From: JBDOQU01 sp039839375
Lineage (GTDB): Bacteria > Pseudomonadota > Alphaproteobacteria > DSM-16000 > Inquilinaceae
Direction of reading: 5' to 3'
Length of the DNA stretch: 64,000 nt
NCBI RefSeq assembly: GCF_039839375.1
Contig: NZ_JBDOQU010000003.1
Coordinates: forward strand, 248,001 to 312,000
Positions 16,993 to 25,474 of this stretch are shown piece by piece. The notes beneath the pieces are model-generated. The model did no database searches and was not told the DNA's origin. It was given only the letters and a program-made list of their open reading frames with translations. Position numbers and translations under genes: made by a program. How positions within the stretch are numbered: the stretch's first letter is position 1; each line of letters opens with the position of its first letter.

Positions 16993-18060
16993 ATGGATAC
17001 GATCGTTGGGGAGAGGCCGGCGCCGGCGGATCTGGCCGGGCGATGGGCGGCCCTGAAGGAGGCCGAGCCGAAGCTGCGCATCCGCGACGCCGCGGCCAGG
17101 CTGGGCGTCAGCGAGGCGGAGTTGCTGGCGACCGGCGCGCCGGAGGGGCGGGCGGTGCTGCTCCAGGCCGATCCGGCATGGCTGATCGAGCAGGTCCCGA
17201 CCTTCGGCGAGGTGATGGCGCTGACCCGGAACGACCATGCGGTCCATGAGAAGGTGGGGCGCTACGACAATATCTCTATCGGCGCCCATGCCGGGCTGGT
17301 GCTCAACCAGGAGATCGACCTGCGCCTGTTCATGAACCGCTGGAAATACGCCTTCGCGGTGATGGACCCGATCAAGGACGGAATCCGCAAGTCCCTTCAG
17401 TTCTTCGACAAGTTCGGTCGGGCGGTCCACAAGATCTACCTGCGGCCGGAAAGCGACGAGGCGGCCTTCGACCGGCTGGTGGCGAGTTGCCGGGCGGACG
17501 ACCAGTCGGGCGCGCTTTCCGTCGCCGCGTCGACATCGCCGGCGGCCGATCATGCGGACAGCGAGATCGATCTTCCCGGGCTGCGGACCGATTGGGAGAA
17601 TCTCCATGACACCCATGAATTCCACGGCCTTCTGCGCCGGTACAAGGTCGGGCGGCATCAGGCGCTGCGGCTGATCGGCGACGACCTCGCCTATCCGGTC
17701 GACCCCTCCGCCTTCCGGTTCGCGCTGGAATCCGCCGCCGAGACGGAACTGCCGATCATGGTCTTCGTCGGCAATGAGGGCTGCATCCAGATCCATGGCG
17801 GGCCGATCGTCCGCACGGCGGCGATGGGGCCGTGGTTCAACGTGCTGGACCCCGCCTTCAACCTGCATGTGCGTGAGGACGCCATCGAGGCGGCCTGGGT
17901 GGTGCGGAAGCCGACGGTCGACGGTGTCGTCACCTCGGTGGAGCTTTACGGGCCGGGCGGCGTCGCCTTCCTCACCCTGTTCGGCGTGCGCAAGCCGGGC
18001 AAGGCGGAGGACGGGAAATGGCGGGAACTGGTCGACCGGCTGCCGGCGAAGGCGTCGTGA
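16993..18060 (+). CDS. hmuS: Hemin-degrading factor HmuS
   Basis: A 355-residue cytoplasmic protein of the HemS/ChuS family with two similar halves (haem-utilisation repeats). First half: LRIRDAAARLGVSEAEL, MALTRNDHAVHEKVGRYDN, IGAHAGLVLNQEIDLRLF. Second half: TDWENLHDTHEFHGLLRRYKVGR, MVFVGNEGCIQIHGGPI, WFNVLDPAFNLHVRED. It binds haem delivered by HmuTUV and takes part in its breakdown or safe storage. The ATG at 16993 has GGAGGG 8 bases upstream and is preferred to one at 16978. Its TGA shares one base with the ATG of hmuT. Confidence 0.93.
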   Translation: MDTIVGERPAPADLAGRWAALKEAEPKLRIRDAAARLGVSEAELLATGAPEGRAVLLQADPAWLIEQVPTFGEVMALTRNDHAVHEKVGRYDNISIGAHAGLVLNQEIDLRLFMNRWKYAFAVMDPIKDGIRKSLQFFDKFGRAVHKIYLRPESDEAAFDRLVASCRADDQSGALSVAASTSPAADHADSEIDLPGLRTDWENLHDTHEFHGLLRRYKVGRHQALRLIGDDLAYPVDPSAFRFALESAAETELPIMVFVGNEGCIQIHGGPIVRTAAMGPWFNVLDPAFNLHVREDAIEAAWVVRKPTVDGVVTSVELYGPGGVAFLTLFGVRKPGKAEDGKWRELVDRLPAKAS

Positions 18061-18920
18061 TGAAGCCGTTCCTCCGCGCGGTTTTCCTTCTGGTGGCGAT
18101 GGCGGTCCCGGCTTCTGCCTCCGCGCAGACGGTCGACACCAGTCGCCTGGTGGTCGCCGGCGGGGCGTTGACGGAGATCGTCTACCTGCTGGGCGCGGAG
18201 GACCGCATCGTCGCGGTCGATACCACCAGCCTCTACCCCGCCGCCGTGGACAGCCTGCCGAAGGTGGGATATCTGCGCGCGCTTTCCGCCGAAGGGGTGC
18301 TGTCGCTGCGGCCGACGGCGGTCCTGGCGACCGACGATGCCGGGCCGCCCGCGGTGATCGACCAGATCGAATCGACCGGCGTGCCCGTGATCGTCGTTCC
18401 GGACGAGCCGACGATCGACGGCATCGCGCTCAAGGTCGAGCAAGTGGCCGAGGCGCTGGGCCTCGCCAGGGAAGGGCAGGCGCTGATCGACGGGATCGAG
18501 CGGGACATGGCCGCGCTGGCGGCCGAAATGGCCACGACCACCGAACGACCGGGCGTGATGTTCCTCCTGGGGCTGGGGCGCGGCGCGCCGCTCGCCGCCG
18601 GCGAGGGCACGGCGGCCGACGCGATCATCGCGCTGGCCGGCGGGCGGAACGTCCTCGCGGGGTTCGAGGGCTACAAGCCGCTCTCCGTCGAAGCCGCCGC
18701 GGCGGCCGCACCGGACGTCATCCTCATGATGTCCCAAACGGTGGAGGAAGCCGGCGGGGCCGACGCGGTGCTGGCGCTCGACCAGCTACGGCTGACGCCG
18801 GCGGCCCGCGACGGGCGGCTGGTCGCGATGGACGGGCTGCTGCTGCTGGGGTTCGGTCCCCGGACGCCGGAGGCGGCGCGCGCCCTGTTCGTCGCGCTTC
18901 ACCCCGACCGGGAATCTTAA
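18060..18920 (+). CDS. hmuT: Haem ABC transporter periplasmic binding protein HmuT
   Basis: A 286-residue periplasmic class III binding protein. The signal peptide (FLRAVFLLVAMAVPASASAQ) is followed by LVVAGGALTEIVYLLGAEDRIVAVDTTSLYP, LPKVGYLRALSAEGVLSLRPT and PLAAGEGTAADAIIALAGG, all typical of HmuT/ShuT. The Tyr of the VDTTSLYP segment matches the axial haem ligand region of ShuT. It carries haem to the HmuUV permease. The start codon at 18060 overlaps the hmuS stop by one base. Confidence 0.92.
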   Translation: MKPFLRAVFLLVAMAVPASASAQTVDTSRLVVAGGALTEIVYLLGAEDRIVAVDTTSLYPAAVDSLPKVGYLRALSAEGVLSLRPTAVLATDDAGPPAVIDQIESTGVPVIVVPDEPTIDGIALKVEQVAEALGLAREGQALIDGIERDMAALAAEMATTTERPGVMFLLGLGRGAPLAAGEGTAADAIIALAGGRNVLAGFEGYKPLSVEAAAAAAPDVILMMSQTVEEAGGADAVLALDQLRLTPAARDGRLVAMDGLLLLGFGPRTPEAARALFVALHPDRES

Positions 18921-18925
18921 GCGCG

Positions 18926-19990
18926 ATGACGGTCGCGCTCGACATGGCGTCGCGCCGGGCGTCGAGGCTGCATCGGGCGACGGCGGTCCTGGGCCTGCTG
19001 GCGATGGCCACGATCCTCGTTGCGCTGATTGCGATGGGCGAGGGGGCGGTGGCGACCGCGCCGCTTGAGGTCGTGCGCGCCCTGGCCGCCGCGATCGGCG
19101 TCGGGAACGGTCCGGCGGATCAGATGACCGCCTCCGTCCTGATTCACATAAGGTTGCCCCGCGTGATCCTGGCGCTCGTGGTCGGCGCGGGGCTGGGGCT
19201 GGGCGGGGCGGTGCTGCAGGGGCTTTTCCGGAATCCGCTGGCCGATCCGGGGCTGATCGGCGTCTCCAGCGGCGCGGCGCTGGCGGCGGTTTCGGTCATC
19301 GTGCTGGGCGGCGGCGCGCTGCACGGCATGCTCGGCACGGCGGCGCTGCCGGTCGCCGCCTTCGCCGGCGGCGTCGGGGTGACGCTGCTCATCTACAGGA
19401 TCGCCGGCCTGCGCGGAGAGACGACGACGGCGATGCTGCTTCTGGCCGGCATAGCGGTCAACGCGCTGGCCGGCGCGGCGATGGGCGTCCTCACCTATAT
19501 CAGCGACGACACGCAGCTTCGCGAACTGACCTTCTGGACCATGGGCAGCCTGGGCGGCGCGACCTGGCGCTCGGCGACCCCGGCGCTGGCCCTGATGGCG
19601 GTGGCGCTGGGCCTGCTGCTCTCCATCGCCCGGCCGCTCAACATCTACCTTCTGGGGGAGGCGGAGGCCCGGCATCTGGGCGTCGATGTGCGGCGGCTGA
19701 AGCGCACGGCGATCCTCGCGACGGCGCTGGCCGTCGGCGCGGCGGTCGCCGTTTCGGGCATCATCGGCTTCGTCGGCCTTGTCGTGCCCCATCTTGTCCG
19801 CCTGCTCACCGGGCCTGACCATCGTTTCGTCCTGCCGGGATCGGCCCTGCTGGGCGGCGGCCTGCTTTGCGGGGCCGACATCGTGGCGCGGACGGCGGTC
19901 ATTCCGGCGGAGTTGCCGATCGGCATGGTCACCAGCCTGATCGGCGCGCCCTTCTTCCTCTGGCTGCTGCTGCGACGGGGCGGGGTATGA
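18926..19990 (+). CDS. hmuU: Haem ABC transporter permease HmuU
   Basis: A 354-residue FecCD/BtuC-type inner-membrane permease with about ten helices. Conserved segments include IRLPRVILALVVGAGLGLGGAVLQGLFRNPLADPGLIGVSSGAA, ELTFWTMGSLGGATW and GIIGFVGLVVPHLVRLLTGPDHR, the last carrying the coupling-helix region that meets the ATPase. The ATG at 18926 follows hmuT by 5 bp. The frame is open far upstream through hmuS/hmuT in another reading frame, which is not coding. The end overlaps hmuV by 4 bp. Confidence 0.93.
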   Translation: MTVALDMASRRASRLHRATAVLGLLAMATILVALIAMGEGAVATAPLEVVRALAAAIGVGNGPADQMTASVLIHIRLPRVILALVVGAGLGLGGAVLQGLFRNPLADPGLIGVSSGAALAAVSVIVLGGGALHGMLGTAALPVAAFAGGVGVTLLIYRIAGLRGETTTAMLLLAGIAVNALAGAAMGVLTYISDDTQLRELTFWTMGSLGGATWRSATPALALMAVALGLLLSIARPLNIYLLGEAEARHLGVDVRRLKRTAILATALAVGAAVAVSGIIGFVGLVVPHLVRLLTGPDHRFVLPGSALLGGGLLCGADIVARTAVIPAELPIGMVTSLIGAPFFLWLLLRRGGV

Positions 19991-20775
19991 GCTACGCCCT
20001 CAGCGCCGTCCGCCACGCCGCCGGGGGGCGGTGGCTGGTCCGGGACATCGACCTCGCCGTGCGGCGCGGGCGGGTGACGGTGCTGGCCGGACCGAACGGC
20101 GCCGGCAAATCGACGGCGCTCAAGCTGCTGGCCGGCGACCTTCGCCCAACCTCGGGAACGGTGTCGCTGAACGGCCGTCCGCTCGACGCATGGTCGGCGC
20201 GGGAGCAGGCGGTCCAGCGGGCGGTGCTGACGCAGGACCCGCGCCTGGACTTCCCCTTCGCGGTGGAGGAGGTGGTGACGCTGGGCCGCGGCGTCCATCA
20301 CGGCCGGTCCCGGCGAGCCGATGACGAAAGGGCAATAGCGCGGGCGATGGCGCTGGCGGGCGTGGGGCCGCTGGCGGGGCGCATCCATACGACCCTGTCG
20401 GGCGGCGAACGCCAGCGGGTCCAGCTTGCCAGGGTCGTGGCGCAGATCGCCGATCCGCCCGAGGACGGGCTCGACCGCTATCTGCTGCTCGACGAGCCGA
20501 CCTCCAGTCTCGACATCGCCCATCAGGGCTCCGTCATGGCCGCCGCGCGCGCCCTGGCGGCGGAAGGGGTCGGGGTACTGGCGGTGCTGCACGACCTCAA
20601 CCTCGCGGCCGCCTTCGCCGACGATCTCGTGGTGATGCGCGAAGGCCGTATCGTGGCCTCCGGCGCGCCGGAGACGGTACTGACGGCGGAGACGATCGGC
20701 GACGTTTATGGCGTGCCCGTGCGCGTCGAACGACACGAATCGCTGGACCGGATGGTGATCCTGCCGGTGCATTGA
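19987..20775 (+). CDS. hmuV: Haem ABC transporter ATPase HmuV
   Basis: A 262-residue ABC ATPase with Walker A GPNGAGKS (Lys41), Q-loop in VLTQDPRLDFPF, signature LSGGERQRVQLARV, Walker B YLLLDEPTSSLD and switch His in VLHDLNLAA. The segment PPEDGLDRYLL between signature and Walker B is a small insertion usual in HmuV proteins. It powers haem import with HmuU. The ATG at 19987 overlaps the hmuU stop (ATGA). It is the last gene of the operon; no clear terminator was found after it. Confidence 0.93.
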   Translation: MSYALSAVRHAAGGRWLVRDIDLAVRRGRVTVLAGPNGAGKSTALKLLAGDLRPTSGTVSLNGRPLDAWSAREQAVQRAVLTQDPRLDFPFAVEEVVTLGRGVHHGRSRRADDERAIARAMALAGVGPLAGRIHTTLSGGERQRVQLARVVAQIADPPEDGLDRYLLLDEPTSSLDIAHQGSVMAAARALAAEGVGVLAVLHDLNLAAAFADDLVVMREGRIVASGAPETVLTAETIGDVYGVPVRVERHESLDRMVILPVH

Positions 20776-21108
20776 ACCTCCGCGAACGGTCATCGTCCGT
20801 TTGCGCTGCCGTGAGGACCCTCGTGCGGGCTGTTCAACCCGCCGCCGCCTCGTCATAATCTTCTAATATGCTTTATCGACTGGTCCGCTGGAATCCGGCG
20901 GAAAGGAAGGCGCGCCGGCGATCGCCGCGCGGAGGCCGGCTCCCATGCTTAACGGAACAATAAAGCTCCGCTGACACTTTACCGTGGATAAGTAAATCCG
21001 TATTGGCTGTTCGACCGTACGGGACTCCTGCGGGCGGAGCCTGGTTAACGTTTCGTTTATACTTTGCATAGACATTATTTTAGATAAATCGCAGGGGCTG
21101 ATCTTCAC
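20776..21108. promoter_or_regulatory. Intergenic region between hmuV and the sensor kinase gene
   Basis: A 333-bp gap. No gene or RNA was recognised. The last ~120 bp (about 20980-21090) are AT-rich (GGTTAACG at ~21044, then TATACT) and likely hold the kinase promoter, but no clean -35/-10 pair could be assigned. Confidence 0.4.
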
Positions 21109-22722
21109 ATGCCGCACGTCATCATCGTCGACGATCGCGTCAGCAATCGCGAGATTCTCGCGCGTCTCGCCCGGTCCCTGGAGCCGGACGTGCGGGTGAC
21201 GGCGTTCGCCAGCCCCGAAGACGCCCTTGAAGCCGACGGGCAGCTCGATCCCGACCTGATTGTCACCGACTACAAGATGCCGACGATGAACGGGGCGGAA
21301 TTCATCCGCGCCTGCCGCACCCGCCCCTGGTGCCGGGAAGTGCCGATCATGGTCGTCACCGCCTATGAGGACCGGGCCTTCCGTTACGATGCGCTGGAGG
21401 CGGGCGCGACGGATTTCCTGCTGTCGCCGATCGACCATCGGGAATTCCTCACCCGCGCGCGCAACCTGATCACCATGCGCACCCAGCAGCGCATCATCGC
21501 CGGCCGCGCGGCGACGCTGAAGCAGGCGCTGGACGAGGCGATCCGCCAGCATGAGGAAACGATCCGCGCCAGCGAGCGGAAGCTGCGGCAGGTCATCGAC
21601 ACCGCGCCCTGCCTGATCTTCATGACCCGCCGCGACGGCACCGTGTCCCTGGCCAACCAGGCCGCCGCCAAGGCGTTCGGCCGGCAGGTGGACGATCTGA
21701 TCGGCCAGCCCCTGACCGAGGCGGTGGGGGACGAGACTTTCGCCGAACGGCACCTGGCGGAGGACAGGAAGGTCTTCTATTCCGGCGCACGCAGCGTGAT
21801 CGCTGAAGAACAGCTCCATGCCCCCGGCGGGGCGATTGTCTGGCTGCAGACCATGAAGCTGCCCCTCCAGACCGCCCCCACCGCGCCGGTCGAGGTGCTG
21901 ACCGTCGCGACCAACATAACGGAACGCAAATCCTTCGAGACGGACCTCCTGTCCGCCAAGGACCAGGCGGAGATCGCCAACCGGTCGAAATCGGAGTTCC
22001 TGGCCAATATGAGCCATGAACTGAGGACTCCGCTCAACGCCATCATCGGCTTCTCCGACACCATGCGGAACGGCATCTTCGGTTCGATCGGGCCGAAATA
22101 CCTGGAATACGCATCGGACATCAGCCACAGCGCCCATCACCTGCTGAAGATCATCGAGGACATCCTCCAGCTTTCGGCGATCGAGGCCGGCAAGCTGACG
22201 CTGGAGGAGGCCGATATCGACGTGGTCGACCTGGTTTCCCAGTCGATCCGGATCGCGGAGCATGGCGCGGCGCGCCGGGGCGCCACGATCGACCACCGGA
22301 CGCCGGCCTGCCCGCTGCTGATCCACGCCGACGCCGCCAAGGTGAAGCAGATCCTGGTCAATATCCTGACCAACGCCCTCATCTATGCCGGCGAGGGCGC
22401 GTCCGTCTCCGTCGGCTACGGGTTCGAGGCGGGGTCGCTGTCGGTCGTCATCTCCGACACCGGCGTCGGCATGTCCTCACAGGAGATGGATGTGGCGCTG
22501 ACCCGGTTCGGCCGCATCGGCAATCCCCAGCGGCAGAGCCATGCCGGCACCGGCCTCGGCCTGCCCCTGTCGCGGGAGTTCATGACCATGCATGGCGGCA
22601 CGCTGACGCTGGAGAGCGCGCCCGGAGCCGGCACCACGGTCACCATCGCCTTCCCGCCCCACCGCACCCGCACCGAGCCGTCGCTGGCCGCCGCGGAGGC
22701 GAAGACGGCGTCCCGGTCGTGA
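21109..22722 (+). CDS. Response receiver-PAS-histidine kinase
   Basis: A 537-residue soluble signalling protein. An N-terminal receiver domain (IVDDR with Asp8/Asp9, phospho-acceptor Asp54 in VTDYKMP, Thr84) is followed by a short helical linker, a PAS domain (~residues 157-275), HisKA with His303 in NMSHELRTPLNAIIGFSD, and HATPase with ILVNILTNALIYA, ISDTGVGMS and GTGLGLPLSREF. The receiver lacks the usual Lys after the fifth strand: the sequence is LLSPID where KPID is normal. No membrane segment is present, so it probably receives phosphate or ligand signals inside the cell. It lies 29 bp before the RpfC-like hybrid kinase and is probably co-transcribed with it. Confidence 0.88.
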   Translation: MPHVIIVDDRVSNREILARLARSLEPDVRVTAFASPEDALEADGQLDPDLIVTDYKMPTMNGAEFIRACRTRPWCREVPIMVVTAYEDRAFRYDALEAGATDFLLSPIDHREFLTRARNLITMRTQQRIIAGRAATLKQALDEAIRQHEETIRASERKLRQVIDTAPCLIFMTRRDGTVSLANQAAAKAFGRQVDDLIGQPLTEAVGDETFAERHLAEDRKVFYSGARSVIAEEQLHAPGGAIVWLQTMKLPLQTAPTAPVEVLTVATNITERKSFETDLLSAKDQAEIANRSKSEFLANMSHELRTPLNAIIGFSDTMRNGIFGSIGPKYLEYASDISHSAHHLLKIIEDILQLSAIEAGKLTLEEADIDVVDLVSQSIRIAEHGAARRGATIDHRTPACPLLIHADAAKVKQILVNILTNALIYAGEGASVSVGYGFEAGSLSVVISDTGVGMSSQEMDVALTRFGRIGNPQRQSHAGTGLGLPLSREFMTMHGGTLTLESAPGAGTTVTIAFPPHRTRTEPSLAAAEAKTASRS

Positions 22723-22751
22723 CGGCCGGGAGCACGCCCGGGAGGACCGAA

Positions 22752-25301
22752 ATGACGTCCCGTCTACAGGCGATCGCGGCCGGACCTCTCGATATCGCGC
22801 AGTCGACATGGGCGCGTCTGAAGGCGCGGCCGGATACGGAGCACGAACAGGCGCTCGTACGGATCGTGATCCTTGTCCTGGTGATGAGCTTCTTCGCCAT
22901 CATCGGGCAGCAGGTCACGGTCGCCGGGCTCCGCATGAATGTCGGCCTGGTCTTCTCCGGCGCCTATCTCATCGTGTCGCTGGGCTATTTCGCGTGGATC
23001 CTCGCCCGGCCCGGCGTGACTCACGTGCGCCGGATCCTGGCGATGATCACGGACTTCCTCGTGCTGTCGACGGGGCTGATACCGGAGGGGGAGGCCGGCG
23101 CGCCGCTCTACGCGCTCTATCTCTGGATATCGCTCGGCATGGGCTTCCGCTATGGCGTGAGCTATCTCCTCGCCTCCGTGGTCGTATCCTCGCTCTGCTT
23201 CGCGACGGTCATCGCCTTCGTGCCCTTCTGGCACGACCATATGGCGCTGGCGACAGGATTGCTGATCGGCCTGATCGTCATTCCGGCCTATTGCGGCACG
23301 CTGATCCGCAAGCTGACGGAGGCCAAGCGACAGGCGGAAGCGGCCAACCGGGCGAAGAGCCGGTTCGTCGCCCATATGAGCCACGAGCTCCGGACGCCGC
23401 TGAACGCCGTCATCGGGCTGAGCGACCTGCTGCACGCCACGCCGCTCCAGCCGGAGCAGGCGGAGATGGTGGGCACCATCCGCTCCTCCGGCAAGGAATT
23501 GCTCTACATCATCAACGACGTGCTGGAATTCTCCCGGAACGAGGCGGGCGCTCCGGCGATCCAGTTCGGCGACTTCGCGCTCGACAAGGAACTGGCGGAG
23601 GTGCTGGCCACCTTCCGGCACCAGGCGACCTCGCGCGGACTCAGGATCGGCGTCCATCTGGACCCCGCCGTGCCCGCCATGGTGCGCGGCGATCATCACC
23701 GCCTGCGGCAGATCCTGGTGAACCTGCTGTCGAACGCGTTGAAGTTCACTCACGAAGGATTCGTGCTGCTGCGCGTCCGCGCCGGCGGAAAGCCGCAATC
23801 GGGGATGCGCTGGCTGACCTTCGAGATCATCGACAGCGGCATCGGCATCGCCCCCAACAATCTCAGCCGGATCTTCGACAGCTTCACCCAGGCCGACCAG
23901 GACGTTACGCGCAAATATGGCGGCACCGGACTTGGCCTCGCGATCGTCAAGCAGCTCGTGGAGATACTCGGTGGCACGATCGGTGTGGAAAGCACCGAAG
24001 GGGCGGGCAGCCGGTTCCATTTCTCCCTGCCCTTCGCCCTCTCGGAGGTGACGCCCGAACCCATGCCGCAGGGCCTGCGCTGCGCGCTCGTCTCCGGCGA
24101 TCCGACGGTTATCGCTTCGGCCGGGCAGGTCGTCGGCGCCGGGCTGACGGTGTTCGGTTCGGTGGACGAAGCCGTGGCGGCGGAGGCGGGCGGCCGATCC
24201 ATCGACGGGGCGGCGCATCTCGTCCTGATCGACGCCGAGGATGACGGGGCGGCGCTCGACGCCGCAGAGCGGCTGCGGTCGGTCCTGTCCGACCATGTGC
24301 CGTTCCTGCGTCTCCGCCGGCATGAGGGCAACGGCGTGGATCCGGCCACCCTGCTGGCGTTCGCCGCGACCGTGGAGGCGCCGGTCGACCGGGCCCGGCT
24401 GACCCGCGCGATGGATTTCGGCGCGCGGCTCTCCAACGCCGCCTTCGCTTCCGCCGCGGGATCGGCGGCGGGCATGACCGCCCGTGCCGCCCTGCGCGTC
24501 CTGGTGGCGGAGGACAACGCCGTCAACCGCAAGGTCATCACCCGCATCCTGGAGAGCGGCGGGCACACGGTGACGCTCACCGCCGATGGGGAGGAAGCGC
24601 TGGACGCGCTGGAGGAACAGACCTTCGACCTCGCCATCCTCGACCTCAACATGCCCAATTCAAGCGGCCTGGACGTGGCCAAGCTCCACCGCATGACGGA
24701 ACGGGGCGAGGAGCGGATGCCGATCATCATCCTCAGCGCGGATGTGACGCCGGAAGCGCGGCTTGCCTGCGAGGAGGCGGGGGTCGACCTCTTCCTCACC
24801 AAGCCGATCGACGCCGGCCGCCTGCTCGCCGTCCTCGACGGCATGGGTGTGGGCCGCGAGCGGGTGGGTGAGGCCACGGTCCCGCAGGCCGGGCCGCCGA
24901 ACGTCACCGCCATCAGCTCCCACCCCCGCTTCTCCGAAGGGCACTACCGGATCGTCGATCGGAGCTGCCTGGAGTCGCTCCAGACGCTGGGCGGGCCGGA
25001 ATTCGTCGACGATCTGATCCGCCAGTTCCTGGTCGACAGCTCAACGGTGCTGAAGGAGATCGAGGAAGCGGTGACGACCCGCGACCTCGCCCGCTTCCGG
25101 GATGAGATCCACGCCCTGAAAAGCAGCGGCGGCAATGTCGGCGCGATCAAGATCCGCGAACTCTGCGTCGCCGCCGGCCGGCTGAGCTGGGAGGAGTTCG
25201 AGATCCAGGGCGGCGAGGTCGCGGCGACCCTGGACCACGAACTCTCCCGCTACGAACGCGCCGTCGCCGCCTACCTCTCCCAACGCGCCGCGCAGGGGTG
25301 A
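22752..25301 (+). CDS. RpfC-like hybrid sensor kinase (membrane input, HisKA-HATPase-REC-Hpt)
   Basis: An 849-residue protein. The input region has about five membrane helices (residues ~37-185). Then come HisKA with His211 in HMSHELRTPLNAVIGLSDLL, HATPase (ILVNLLSNALKFT, DSGIGIA, GTGLGLAIVKQLVEILGG), a degenerate receiver-like linker (~residues 430-570), a true receiver with Asp631 in ILDLNMP and KPID, and an Hpt domain with His787 in EIHALKSSGG. This order and the membrane input match RpfC, the DSF sensor. The ATG at 22752 has GGGAGGA upstream and is preferred to a GTG at 22719. The next gene, convergent, encodes an RpfF homologue, which strongly supports a DSF-sensing role; ligand binding is not proven. 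Confidence 0.85.
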   Translation: MTSRLQAIAAGPLDIAQSTWARLKARPDTEHEQALVRIVILVLVMSFFAIIGQQVTVAGLRMNVGLVFSGAYLIVSLGYFAWILARPGVTHVRRILAMITDFLVLSTGLIPEGEAGAPLYALYLWISLGMGFRYGVSYLLASVVVSSLCFATVIAFVPFWHDHMALATGLLIGLIVIPAYCGTLIRKLTEAKRQAEAANRAKSRFVAHMSHELRTPLNAVIGLSDLLHATPLQPEQAEMVGTIRSSGKELLYIINDVLEFSRNEAGAPAIQFGDFALDKELAEVLATFRHQATSRGLRIGVHLDPAVPAMVRGDHHRLRQILVNLLSNALKFTHEGFVLLRVRAGGKPQSGMRWLTFEIIDSGIGIAPNNLSRIFDSFTQADQDVTRKYGGTGLGLAIVKQLVEILGGTIGVESTEGAGSRFHFSLPFALSEVTPEPMPQGLRCALVSGDPTVIASAGQVVGAGLTVFGSVDEAVAAEAGGRSIDGAAHLVLIDAEDDGAALDAAERLRSVLSDHVPFLRLRRHEGNGVDPATLLAFAATVEAPVDRARLTRAMDFGARLSNAAFASAAGSAAGMTARAALRVLVAEDNAVNRKVITRILESGGHTVTLTADGEEALDALEEQTFDLAILDLNMPNSSGLDVAKLHRMTERGEERMPIIILSADVTPEARLACEEAGVDLFLTKPIDAGRLLAVLDGMGVGRERVGEATVPQAGPPNVTAISSHPRFSEGHYRIVDRSCLESLQTLGGPEFVDDLIRQFLVDSSTVLKEIEEAVTTRDLARFRDEIHALKSSGGNVGAIKIRELCVAAGRLSWEEFEIQGGEVAATLDHELSRYERAVAAYLSQRAAQG

Positions 25302-25376
25302 GCGGGGGCGGGGCCTTCGCCTCTCCCCCTCTCATGGTGAGCCCGTCGAACCATGCGGGCACGGTACTCAAAAACC

Positions 25377-25410
25377 GTCATGCTGGCCTTGATCCAGCAT
25401 CCATACGGTG
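25377..25410. repeat. Dispersed palindromic repeat, copy 1
   Basis: In the gap between the convergent kinase and rpfF genes lies GTCATGCTGG-CCTTGAT-CCAGCATCC followed by ATACGGTGTCGACGC. The 7-bp arms ATGCTGG (25380-25386) and CCAGCAT (25394-25400) form a hairpin. The same element occurs at 41790-41821 with three differences in the first 33 bases and, inverted, at 41748-41777. The surrounding gap (25302-25474) also holds a second short hairpin at ~25333-25354 (CATGG...CCATG). Confidence 0.75.
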
Positions 25411-25474
25411 TCGACGCAAGCAGAACCACCCCCCGCTCCTTCGACGACCCTCAGCGAAGCGGTGAGGGAGAGAC

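Noticed and set aside
14811..17081. 756-codon minus-strand frame opposite the haem receptor
   Set aside because: Antisense shadow; the plus strand has a complete TonB-dependent receptor and HemP.
22764..24566. 600-codon minus-strand frame opposite the RpfC-like kinase
   Set aside because: Antisense shadow with no recognisable domain.
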